DNA of 64,000 nt from Alviniconcha marisindica (lineage: Eukaryota > Mollusca > Gastropoda > Provannidae). Positions within the stretch are counted from its first letter, which is position 1, and each line of letters opens with the position of its first letter. The stretch lies in NCBI GenBank assembly GCA_018857735.1, contig JABMCL010000272.1:103501-167500 (forward strand), given 5' to 3'. The notes below the pieces were generated by a model. That model was given only the letters and a program-made list of their open reading frames with translations, did not search any database and was not told the origin of the DNA. The translations under genes were made by a program, and so were the position numbers. Shown in pieces: positions 1 through 12,800 of this stretch.

Positions 1-821
1 ATGCCAGTTTTACTGATATTGTACACACAGAAAATGTGCTGCTCAGGAGGGATCCCTGTGAAGCTTACTACTACTTAAGTACTATTACTACTACTTAAGT
101 ACTAAAGCATTAGTCACATACTGCAGCTACAGTCTCGTTCAGCTTTGCAGTAATAATACTCAGTCTTACAGTAACAGTCTTACAGTTCCATCATTCTTTC
201 AAATCAAGTTCGGTTTCGTAACACCCAAGATCACCAGCTACTTTCTTCATGCACTCTATGCACACCTCGAATGCTAACAAACTCTCGCCACACCACAGGA
301 AAGTTCCTAGTTGTCAATTCAGAAGTCATCAGACGCACAACTGCTATACTTGTAAGCCGATGATCTGTCCAGGCATTGTTTAATCAAATACAGAAAGCCA
401 GCAGCAAGTCGGTTCAGCATGTTGACTTTTCAACAGCAGAGGAAGCATCCCAGAAAGCCGTTTCCCTCCCGAGCAACAGGTGCCCAACATGCCAAGCAAC
501 AGGTACTTGAAATTCTTTCTTGTGCCCACAGGCAGCAACAAGCACATCTATGACATGCCAGCAGGTTATGGGGAGTTCTTCAAAACGTTTGTGACACTGA
601 AAGTCCACACCCAGTCCATCAATGATGCACCTGCCAATCCTGACGAGTACCAGGAGCAGATGCACTGAAAAGTTTCAACGAGTCTTCTGACAGCAGGGGC
701 CACTGAGCTCCATGCGATGGTTCCTCTCTCTACGAGGCAGGTACCAGGAGCCGATGCACTGAAAAGCTTCAACGAGTGCTGACAGCAGGGGCCGCTGAGC
801 TCCATGCGATGGTTCCTCTCT
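1..821. other. Region downstream of HAT1: 3' UTR and flank with a tandem duplication
   Basis: Sequence beyond the HAT1 stop codon on the minus strand. A block of about 90 bp that includes the last codons and stop occurs at about 740-831 and again, slightly diverged, at about 650-741. A weaker relative of the terminal exon (CAGTCCATCAATGA near 615-628) lies further on. A variant poly(A) signal ATTAAA reads on the minus strand at 384-379, about 440 nt after the stop; it is only a candidate. Nothing else recognisable is seen from 1 to 410. Confidence 0.5.
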
Positions 822-831
822 CTACGAGGCA
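650..831 (-). repeat. Two-copy tandem duplication of the HAT1 stop-codon region
   Basis: The segments at about 650-741 and 742-831 share a near-identical order of words (GATGCACTGAAAAG, TTCAACGAGT, GACAGCAGGGGCC, CTCCATGCGATGGTTCC, CTCTACGAGGCAG). The right copy contains the real terminal codons TCG TAG of HAT1; the left copy lies in the 3' UTR. Differences are a few substitutions and a short indel, so the event looks recent. Confidence 0.8.
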
Positions 832-3800
832 GCCGCCAGTCGATCAATGACGTGCCGGTAGACGGTGACCAGTTCCTGGAACTGTTTGTCGAGCTGCATG
901 TGGCGCTGTTCTGTAGTGAGGCAACTCAGCGTCTGCGCCAGCTCCTCTGGCTGCAGTGCTTTCTCCAGCTTGTGGAAGTCGCGCTTGCTTTTCTGCAGAA
1001 CACACATACATAGATATAGGACATAAATATAACTTGCCTTGCTTTGTAGTACAATATATAAAATGCTTTTGTGCAAATGCACATAAATATGTCGTACATC
1101 TATATAACTTGCCTTGTTTTGGAGTATATATAAAACACTTTTCTGCAAAAAGCACATAAATATATATATATACAGACCTGCCTACCCATAAAAAGCCCTT
1201 TCAGGAAACTAGGGCCCAAAAACATGACTTCTCAGGAAATTTAAGGATTCTGTCAGGAATGCATCACATCGTCACGTAACTGAATTTTATATCAAGATGT
1301 TCAGTGATCATTACCCCTAATATTTTCTACTTCTATCAACACTATTGCTGTAAATTGTAATGTAGAAACTTCTGTAAAATCCTTGGCTTCTTGGCGTCTC
1401 GGCTAGGCACTTCGCTCGTTCTCTTACTCGCCATCACGTTTCGCGAAATTTTCAAATCCAGCTCAGACGGGAAGCGGGAACGTAAAACGTATGGATCGGC
1501 TCATGCAAATAGGATTGCAACTAGACGAAACGAACTACAGACTTTTTCAGTTGACACTACGCATGCGCAAGTTATGCAAATGCTTCGGTGCAAGCGAACT
1601 AATACAAGTTCAGCGAGGGGGGGAGGGGAGGGGGGAAGAAAACAAAAATCTGGCTGACTCGGTCAGCCAGCGGAAAGTTTGACCGTGTCTCCGGAATGCC
1701 GTAGTTCGGGGTGTCTGTCCGGAAATATTACGGAGAGACCGGAAAGGTAGGCAGGTCTGCATATATATAGTACATCTGTAAAATTTGCCTTTCTTTGTAA
1801 TATATACAGAGAAATCAAACACTTTTCAGTATCACCCTGATGTAACCGTTCTGGTTACCAGGTGTAAAAATCCAAGTTAGCTGCTTGCTATTCAGCATAC
1901 CACACATGTAATATTAGTAATAATGCTTGTTCTTCTGTATTAGGCTTTTCTGTATTGTTCACAAGTATAGATAAAAATCACGCACGCTTCTCTGAATGTA
2001 TGTGATGAGGTGCACAAATCAAGTTTGCTTTCAAGCACAAGTTCACATATATATCATATACTTGCTTTCCTGCACAACAAAAATACATGTATAGAAATTA
2101 TGCTTGACCACAATGAATGTGATACAAATCAGCCCTGCTCTTTTGTAAAACAAGAACAGGCTTGTTTGTCTGCAAGAGTGCATGGATGCACACATCATGC
2201 TTGCACTGCTTCACTACATGTTTCCAATTTAGACTTGCTTTCTGCAGAACACACACATGCATACAACCAAAGCTGGCTTTTTCGACCCCCAAAGTACACA
2301 TATTCACACCAGGTCTCTTCTTCCACACATCAAACATACATAAACTCAAACACATAAAAATAAAAATAAATCAGTCAGGTCTGAATACTGTATTTGTGCA
2401 CAATGTTTATCATGAACCAAAGTATTATTAAGCTTGTTTTTGTTTTGTTTTTTTGACCATGATATACATGCTGGGTTGCTCAACATGCACGTGCAAATAA
2501 AAACTCCCACTGAAAAATAACATTTCATCAGCTTCTCTCAGACTCACCTGGAAGGGTTTGTTCAGTCGCCTTTTAACATCGAGCCTGTACTGCTTGTACA
2601 TGGATGTGTTGCTCTCATCTGTTATCTTCAGTCGAAGAATCTCGTACACTCTTCTTGCCTGATACTGATGAAAAAAAGTCAACTTAAGAACACAAGCACT
2701 TTTAATGCAGTTATCCAGAACACATTTACATGCTCAGGTCAGCTCAACATGACCCATACATAGGAATGTCCACATGTGCTTCACCACATCCCCCAGAAGC
2801 ATGCCAAAGATTTTTTTAAGCATTTCCAATGCTAGCTTTAGAATGCTGTCGTTCTTGTTTCAGCTTTTCCAGTGAATAAGGGCGTGCCCATCTTGAAGCA
2901 TTACGCTAAAACACTGCAGTCTGACTGTGCTGCACAAGGTCTGCATACCGATGCCCACAAACGTACAATGGAGATGCTCAGGCATGTGTGCAGATATACT
3001 TTCCAGTCAGCATTGCTCTGAACATGGAGACGGTGGATGCAACTGCACCTACATACTCAAATAAGTGTCCTTTAATTGACACTGCTGACTTTACTGCTGT
3101 GGTCTGGTGACGCGCTGCAAACTTGACCCCACTGCCCTTGACCTTCAAACAATGTTGCTGCAAAATGCAAAGAAGGCAAATGATGCTCAAACATATGTCC
3201 GTTTTGTACGACTGGATTGTAGCAAAATGCAAAGGTGTACGATGCTCAAACGTATGTCCGTTTTGTACGACCAGACCGTAGCAAAATGCAAAGGTGCATG
3301 ATGCTGAAACATGTGTCCAAGTTTTGTAAGACTGGAACACAGTTTTCTGAGACACGACATGACCTGCAGCAAAAAGACAATGTTTGCACCTGGAATCAGG
3401 GTGGGTCCCCCTTCACTTCTGCAAAACAACCAACAAAGTCTACAAGGGGTGTTTGCAACATCCATGCATGTATAGCATGTCATAAGTTGTTGCAGTTGTG
3501 TTTGTTCTTTCCACACACCGGTCGTGACCAGTGAGAGTCCTTGTATAAATCTACACATGTTCTGGAGATTGTGGATTGTTCAGGTAGTAGACTATGCAGC
3601 TATGCTCTCTAAGTGTGTGAGAGTGTATGTGTCTGTTTTTTACCTTTTGGTTTTGTATATAATGATGAAACCAAATATGTAACTCCATCAACAAAGTGAG
3701 TGTGAAAGTGTATATATTCTAACAGATGGCTGCACGTTCTTCTGAATAAAAGCCCCACACTGATGTGCTTTAAATCCACATGCAATTCCATTGTAAACTG

Positions 3801-6800
3801 AAAGTTTAATATTCCAATCAAAAACGACAAAGTAAGTAATGAGATGGAATCCTTTACCCTGTTCAATTTCAGTTTTTTACAGGCCTCCTCAGCCATGGCA
3901 TCGTGGAAACCCTCCAGGAGGTAGTCGGGTTGGAAGTTGTTCAAACGCATACAGTTGCGCACGTCCACAAAGTCTCGCAGGCGCTGAAAGTTCTCTGATG
4001 GATCCTCCACTGCCAACAAAAGACAGAGCAGTGATGAAAGTAGAAAGAGAATACTTGAAGGTAGAAAGAGACGTCTTGAAGGTAGAAAGAGAACTATAAA
4101 TGTGATGAAGATAGAAAGGGAAGTAACCAGTGTTTAACACCCAGCCAACTGCATGGGTCACGACTGGGTAAAAGTAATTTAAAAAGAACTCTCCTTCACA
4201 GGCTTACCTTCTCCTGTGCTGGGAGCAGGTTAAATGAACATGATCTGCAGTTTAAGCTTTGTGATGTGCCTGTTGATTTTATAAGCTGATTTTTTTTTGA
4301 CACCATAAATGTTTCACAAGCCTGATTACCATGTGTGATTTTTTCTCACGCTTCATTTTGCGGAACACATGTTTGTAAGAGCAAACAGATCTGTTACTAA
4401 TACTAGCTGAAAGAAATCACCAGTGGTATATGTTAGTGGTCACTTTCATATAGCAACATTCTCCGTTCTGGAGCAGACTCACTGCGCTCTTGCTGCATGT
4501 GAATCTAAATGAGTGACTGACACTTTTTAAAGTGCGTTTTTGAATATTCTGGTGGTGTGCTGACAGTGCAGTTTGGTTGTTACATGGCTGGTGCCATGTG
4601 AAGCTGCTGTCGCGTCAGTGCTTGTTCTGTGTACATTCAGACAACCCTGCACCATCTCATGTCACTTCATGCAAAGCCACGTGGGTGCATGCATGTTTAG
4701 CTGTAACCTGCCACCTGCACTTTTTGGCAGAATGACTGGGATCTTTTATGTGCTACTGCAGTTACTGAACTAGTGTAAGAACCTCACCACCAGCATTTTC
4801 ACCTTACCTGTAATATCTCTCACTTCAGGGGATAACACATCATTGTAAAAAGTCTGCAACAGTTGGACACCGTGACCTTGTCTTTGGAATGGTGGCAGGA
4901 TCAGGAACTGACTGAAAATTATTCAAAACGAAAACTTTTCGTTAGGCTTTGATTTCTATAGGTGCGTGATGGAAGATGGAGAAATAATTATTTTTTTTTA
5001 AAGCGCTGTAGGATATTTTTTTTAAATTCCATTCCTACTGAGAAGGCTTGTGATCCTCTGACCATTTGGCACAACCTAAACTTCCAATCATACTGGGGTG
5101 CCTTAAATTTATAAGCTCTCTCTCTCTCACTCTAAGATGCATGCGTGCACATCCACACACAGACACCAATGTGATGCAAAGCTGCTCAGGTTAGAGACAA
5201 ATTAAAACATCAGAAAGAATCAACAAAACCGCTGTCAGCATGACAAGTCTACAAGTAAGAGGGGTACTGACTTCAACATTGGTCTGATGTTTGCAGAGTG
5301 AGCATATAGTACCTATACGCATGACAGTCTACATCAGTACATAAAAGGGAATGACTTCAACCTTGGTCTGATGTTTGCTGAGTATGCATACTAAAGCTGT
5401 GAGCACAAGTCTACAAGCTGGGCACTGACCTCAACCTTGGTCTGATGTTTGCAGGGTAAGCATAGTAGCTGTATGCGGTCATATAACCGACAGTGGCATA
5501 CATGGTGTTTCCATCACGTATGTACTTCTCAAACCTGAAACATAGGAGCATTCACCTACTTAACAACTGCAGCAGAACTTCAAAATGAACTCAGGACCAC
5601 AACCACAACAAATAAGGAAATAAGCAAATTAACAGATTAGATCATGATTGTAATGATGAAAACCAAAGTGAAGAAAAGTCCTCAACCCATTTAGCAAACA
5701 TGGGGCTGATTATTTTATAAAATACAAAAAAGTTGGACATCATACAACTAACAACTTATGCATAACAAAGTACACAACCTTTCGTCATCCTGGCCTACTG
5801 TCCTTGAACAACAAAACAAAACAAAACCACTTCACAAGCAGTACACTGATAGCACTCACACCAGGTAGTAATTCCACTTCTCGTCATCAACATCGATGAA
5901 AGAGGCAGCGTCAATGAAGAAAAGGATGAAGGTCTGAAGTCGCTCATGATATTCCCTGAAGCCTGGCGCCTCAATGCCTGTCTTGTAGATCTGGAACTCC
6001 CTCTCCTCACCATCTTCACAGGAACAATTACACCAAAAGTTAAACTGCAGAACATGTAAACTAAAAGAGCTGTGCTCATGAAAAGGACAAGAAAAAAGTG
6101 CATAAAAAAGCCATGTAAACAGCCCCAACAAGAAAAAATAGCAAAGGATTTTTTCAACCATGAAGGAATAAATAAAACACACATTAAAAAAATTAGAATT
6201 CACAATCACAGTCCACAGATATTTTTTAGAGGTTTGGGGGTGGGGGGTGGGGGTGGAGGTGCAAGCAGTTACACCCAATCACAACCCATAGATCTAGATC
6301 TTTCAGTGTTTGGGGTGGAGGTGCAAGCAGTTACAATCACATTCCATATATATCTTTAAGTGGTTGGGGGAGGGGGGAGCGTGTTAGAGGTGCAAGCAGT
6401 TACAATCACAGTCCTTAACCATCTTTGTCAGCAAATCCGCCCTTGCTGTTCACCGATTTATTACTGTCAGTCAAACTCCAGCCCTAATGCATCACATCTT
6501 TCGTCGTAGAAATGTGCCATGCCAGCAACCGGACATACAACTGTACTCTTATACAATGCAATCTACCAATACCCCTGAAATAACCCATGCGGTTAGCCCT
6601 GATATAACCCTATGTGGCTGACTGGGCCCAAAGCACAATCTACCAATACCCCTGATAAAACCCTGTGTGGCTGACTGGGCCCAAAGTACCAACTAACTGT
6701 GTCTGTGTTAGCCCTGATATAACCCTATGTGGCTGACTGGGCTCAAAGCACCAACTGTGTCTGTGTTAGCCCTAATATAACCCTATGTGGTTGACTGGGT

Positions 6801-9800
6801 TCAAAGCACCAACTAACTGTGTATGTGTCTGTGTTAGCCCTGATATAACCCTATGTGGCTGACTGGGTTCAAAGCACCAACTAACTGTGTATGTGTCTGT
6901 GTTAGCCCTGATATAACCCTATGTGGCTGACAGGGCTCAAAGCACCAACTAACTAACCCTATGTGGCTGACTGGGCTCAAAGCACCAACTAACCCTATGT
7001 GGCTGACTGGGCTCAAAGCACCAACTAATCAACCCTATGTGGTTGACTGGGATCGAAGCACCAACTAACCAATTCTATGTGGTTGACTGAGATCGAAGCA
7101 CCAACTAACTTACTAAGTATTCACCCTGCACTGACCTTTGTGGACTTTGTATGAGTGCAGAAGGTCACCAAAGGGCTTGAAGTTGACGTCTTTTTCAACA
7201 GCGCCTAGAAAGTCATCCCTGTTTGTCAGAACCCCCGGAGCCATCACCTTCATCAGTATGTCAGTTACGTTGTCAGCCTGAAAACAAAACATTGGCCTTC
7301 CAAGCATCCAGATTCCTCTCAAATATTTAATTTCTGAGATTGACAAAATCGGGAATTGCACAGGATTTTGTTTACTTCAAAGCTCTCCACTTTTGCCAGA
7401 CTTGAGGACCATGCTATGGCTGAGTTGCACTCAATACAAACACTTTTCCACTGTCAGATAACACTTCATCTTCTTTACTGTCAGGATGACTTTGGGTGTC
7501 CCTGCTAGCATTTTAGCATGACAACTGGTCAGCCAGAATGAGATGTACTGTTATTAAGCGTAATTTGTTATACGTGTAGTTTTATTGGACTTGAAACCAT
7601 TTCCAGACCTGCTTCAGGTCCTACCCCTAGTCTCTTTTCCTTTTCCCCTGAAGATAAGACAATCAACCTTCTAAGAGGCCACAGTGCACAACACACACTC
7701 CGAGCATCGCTTTCCGGCACCTTCCTCCAAACTCTGCCAGATTTAGTTATTTAGTTTGTAAATGACACGCCTTGTTTTATCTGAGTTGTTTGTAACAAAC
7801 TTACTGCTGTTTTGAGCACCAACAAAAAAACAGCTCGTTAGCTGACAGTTTTCTGGACCCTATGGCGTAACTAAATACGGCAGTGGTTGAAGGAAGGATG
7901 TCGTAAACCAGTGCTTGGAGTTTGTACGCAACACTGACAGAGGATATCACTATCAGTCACTGCTTTGTACATCCAAATCTGCTGTAATACGTCAGTCATA
8001 AAAGCTGATCTCTAACCCCTTCACTGCCACGTCACTTGAAAACAACCAATAAAAATGTGAAATTTGAAACCATTAAGACTTTTTTGTATTCTTTTTTGCA
8101 TTGGCGTGTGAAAGGATCTTTATCAAAATGCACAGCATTGAAAGTAGATGTGTCAGAAAATCTACTGTCTGCAGGCATGTCCCTGCATCTTTCAGCCCGG
8201 AAATTTTACAGGCTGGGGCAGTGAAGGGGTTAACAAAACAAAACGATGCATTTTAGAACAAAATCTCAAATTTTAGGATCTCAAATCTGTTTTGATCTTG
8301 TTTACCTGTTGCACAATGTTTTGAAAGGTTAGTTCCTTTTGGACAATTTTGACAGGGTAGTTCATAAAATCTACTTATCTACACTTGCAGGTTAAGTTCT
8401 GTAGCAATAGTAACAGGTACTTACAAATGTCCTGCGAACAGACTGAAGAGACATCAAAAATATAGCAGACTCACAAAAACTCCATCTTGTCCTGTTGTTG
8501 GTACACGGTCAGAGAACTTGAGGCCAAAGTAAGGGATCAGCTTGCCAGCCGTGTAGAACAGCTGAATTTCTAGGTCCTTGTAACCAAATATGCTTTCCCT
8601 GCACAAATATAGTTCGAACAATCACCATGTAGCAAAAACTCCCGATGAAAACAGCTGTTTTCTTTGTTCTTTCACTGTGACTGTAGCCGTCTGTCAGCTG
8701 TTACTAGTGCTAGGACAAAGCCATCTGCTGCTCTCATCAATGTCAAACATCCATTCTGTTTCACTTTGTCTAATAGACGATCTTCGGAATTCCAGGGGAC
8801 TGCACTCGGTAAGTTCCTACAGTCATGGCCTGTATATACAGGTCCATGCCTGCGGGTGTAGCGCAGAGTAAGCACGCTTTTGTTGGGGGTACAGTGAGCA
8901 CGTGGGCAAGATGACGGATACCCGTAAACAAAGGCAGAAAAGGCATCAGAAATGCTGATCAAGCGTTCACTGTTCGTGGGGAACATGCAGATTGGATAGT
9001 AGGTTCCCCCAGCTGGTAGTCTAGTATAAACTATAATAGTCCATGCCTGAAGATCTAAAACAGTCGCAGATCGGCTCTTCTCAGCTGCTGCCGCTATTCA
9101 GGGGACTTCACTCTCCCGTAGTAAGAAAACTGTCAAATTATCTTTGCCTGTTATTTCCAGAAATTGTCTATTTAAAAAAAAAATCATTTTTCTTTTCTTT
9201 TCTTCCTATTAAAATGGATAATAGTCTTTTCATAATCTTGTCACAGCTGTGTGTTCTGACCAAATATGGCTTTCATCAACGTTCGAATACTCCACCTACC
9301 CCCACTCAGAAAAACAGGACTGCCACCCTCCCCAACTGATCGACCAAGCACATCTTTTTTTCACAGAGACCATATATATATATATCACTGTAGCACTTTT
9401 TGTGTGTGTTTGCTTGTTTTTAACTTTTAAGGCTCATGATACAGATATGCTGAATGTGTTGTAGATTTCACTATTATATAAGAAGAAAAGAAAAACACAC
9501 CATAATGGTTTCTCTTTTTGTGTGTGTGTGTGTGTGCGTGTGGTGTCATTAAAGACATTATCAACTATGATTATGAAGACTGGGTTCTTTTCTGTTAAAA
9601 ATAAATCATAAACAACCTGTTTCTACTTCTAGGGTCTCCAAATCAAAAGTTCAGGTAAATATTATTATTATGTCTTAATAATCAGATATTTCCTAGTTTT
9701 TGATGATTATGTTTTGCCCACATTAATTTAAATAAATAATAATTTTGGTTTACTTTTGCACAGAATAGTGCAAAAAGGGCCCAATCAATCAATAATTCCA

Positions 9801-12800
9801 AAACCTGTGGGTTGCCACAAAGGTGTGCAAAGAAGGCTTAAGTGTACCTTTCCCATTGCCCAGTACTGTACAGTAGTCTGAGACAGCCACCTGTGTTTCA
9901 GATTAATAAAAATCTAGCCTACATATATACATATAAACTTAACTTTTCACAGTCTTCATATTCTTTCAACAATCACATAAGTGGCTTAAACAAGGTTAAG
10001 AACAGTAACACATTTAATAATTATGACCAAAAAGACTGCTTTCAAAACAAACAAACAAACAAAACCCACACACAAAATAAGAAGTTGAGGCCCAGTTAGA
10101 AATTTACATTGTATCTAACTTTTGAAAGTGAGCTTTACTATTACTATTATTAGTATTAAGTACTATTGGAAAATTCACTCACTGTTCACCAAACAGTTGG
10201 TGTGTCATGTCAGGTTTGAATGTGGTCTTCTCATCCCCGAGATCTGCTTCCTGACGCACTGCAAAAACAGAAGGCTAAAGTTAAAGACCACAAAATGTCA
10301 CAGTTAAACCTTCAAAGAGCTGAAACTGGACACTCTCCTGAAGAAAATGAAGATGTGCACGGCACATCTGGCCACTTTGAAAGATCAAAGGCTAGAGGCT
10401 ACTGTGTAGGTGGGGACTGACTGACCCAAAACATTCAGTTTCAGTTAAAGGCAGTATGATAATTATTTCCAGTTTTCAGAGCTCAGGAGCTGTGTGAAAG
10501 AAGAGGTAGGCATCCTGGGTTCCCCATCCCTAACAGTCTGTACCCTCGCCGTGGATGTAAAGCAACATGGTTCCCAGGGACTTGGATGGGAGCCAAATAA
10601 GGACCTTAGAAGGACCAATCTTAGATTTGGTAAGGACCATTGCAACAGTAAGGAAACTGCAATACTGAACCAACGAAGGAAGATGAGCGGGTTTTAAAGG
10701 CAGCAATGAATCATGCTGAGTCATAAATTTTAGTCAGGATAGGTTCCAAGCAGAAGGCTCAGGCTGAGTGCTGCCACTTTTCAAAGTTATTCTTGGGATA
10801 GCTGGCAGTTTCTACGTAAGACCAGGAGAGCCAAAAAGAGTTTGTGAGGGACGTGCAAAGAGTGACACTAACACTAGTGACGGCCCAAAGAGCTTTCAGT
10901 GTTTCACACTCTCAAAACTGCGTGAACTCCAAACAGACCATATTAGTAGGAAAACATGGTGATAGTGGGCAGCTGGGTAAGCCAGCCAGGTTAATTAATT
11001 TGTTGTAGATAATCTTCATAATTCCTTTTATTAAGACAGTAATTTTTAAGAGGGGGACACTGAAGAGGCAATTTTTATGTGATATGCACAGCATGGTGTC
11101 ACTGTCAGTGGGGTATCTCATTATTTATGAATGATTTTTTACCTGGACTTGTTTGTTTGCTGTTGTTATAATTTAATGTTTTATGATTGGCGTGAATGTG
11201 TGATGAATGTACTTGGCACCACAAAACATTCCTAGAGCAATTGTACTGACACTTTGCAATAGTTATATTGTTGTATTGTACTGAACATTGTATTGTTTGT
11301 TTTGTATTGTATTATATTACTTACCCAGCTTGAAGTGGATGACATCATTTGCACAGCACTTGAACTCCTCCAGTGAGTTGCCAACAATGCTCATCTCTGG
11401 AAATATTCACGACCACATTGGCTCAGTCAGACTGATTGTGTCAATTTACAGCATTCAGTAACATTTTTCTGTAAAACATCTCAAACTCAAATGATGTAGG
11501 ACATCAACAAACAAAGCCAAAGGCAATGTAGACTGTACAAAGTACAACCACAAGAACATCAAACATTACAAACAAAAACAAAACAAAAACAAACTGGACA
11601 GAGTAAATCAAGACTAATTTTTCTCATTTCTATGTTAGTCATAGACAGCAAAGATTCTGTATAATGATAAATGAAGGTGCAACAGAAGTAATCAAATGAC
11701 AAGTTAATGTTTTATTGATTGCTCATGTCACGTCATGTCAGGCTTCTTTGTTGGGTAGGGTTGGGGTGTGTGTGAGAGGGGTTGGGGGTGTGTGAGACTG
11801 AGAGTGTGTTGTGTGTGTGTTGGGGGGGTGGGGGGTGGGTGGGGGGCCGTACTTTATTGGTATGAATAATAAATCATGTCTTTGGTTGTTCCATTCATGG
11901 ATTCTTCTTCTTTCTAGTATTCTACTTCTGTAAACATACTGTGCCTATAGCTACACTGTCACCACCAGAATGCCTCTTGCATTAAGGTGGGCAGTGATAA
12001 GAGCCATTTTAATGTTTTATTAATTGTGAGGGTCAAAGTCACAAGACAATGTCCACAGGCCACAACCTTTGAAGAGAAAGGAGAGCCGAAGCAGATTTGA
12101 ACTGAGGTCCCTCTGCTTACCAGCCTAACCACTAGGCCAAACTGGCTCACTGAGATTTCAGAAACGGAATCACTCAAGCATAGGTGGGTGGTAAACATGC
12201 ACTTCAGGTCAGTAGGGTATGGCAGGCCCTGATTCCAGATGTGATTCATTGTGAGTTACTTCTGGAACACCCTTGTGATGTCTACAAGGTGATTAGGCAC
12301 GAAAATGCTAACTTATTCAGTTATTGACACTGTCACCATTGTCAAAGGTATTCTTGTCATTTATTGCATCAGACTGATGTATCCATTGTCTGCGGCCTCT
12401 GCCATTTTGAGCTTGTCAAAAGGGAGACAAGTCACTGAAATAATGTGAGAATGATGCACTGCATGCAGACACTATGCAGTCAGGCAGCTGTGCTATTATT
12501 AGTATTAAATAAAGAAAAATAAATCAAGCTGAAATATCTGGCGTGTTGCTCACATTTGTAAGATGTCTTATTACACTGTGCTCACATCTCTCTTGACTTG
12601 TTTCCCTTCTAACATGAGTTTGAACTGGCTGACATCACAGATGGTAAGTAGTTCTACAGTAATATGATGAAATAAGCAATAAGAATAGCACTGAAGATGT
12701 CAATAAGTTAGCGCTTTCACATCTAATGACATCACATCATAAACACTGCATACATAACCCAGAAATAAAACATGACAAATACTCTCTTGAGTCTTCTAAC

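Noticed and set aside
10183..10190. GTGAAC at 10189 as the HAT1 exon 3 donor
   Set aside because: It leaves the next exon out of frame. The donor GTGAGT starting at 10182 restores the GEQESIFGYKD reading that matches the family.
12092..12139. tRNA gene on the minus strand
   Set aside because: Same reasoning: box motifs within a SINE that recurs at the right edge of the window.
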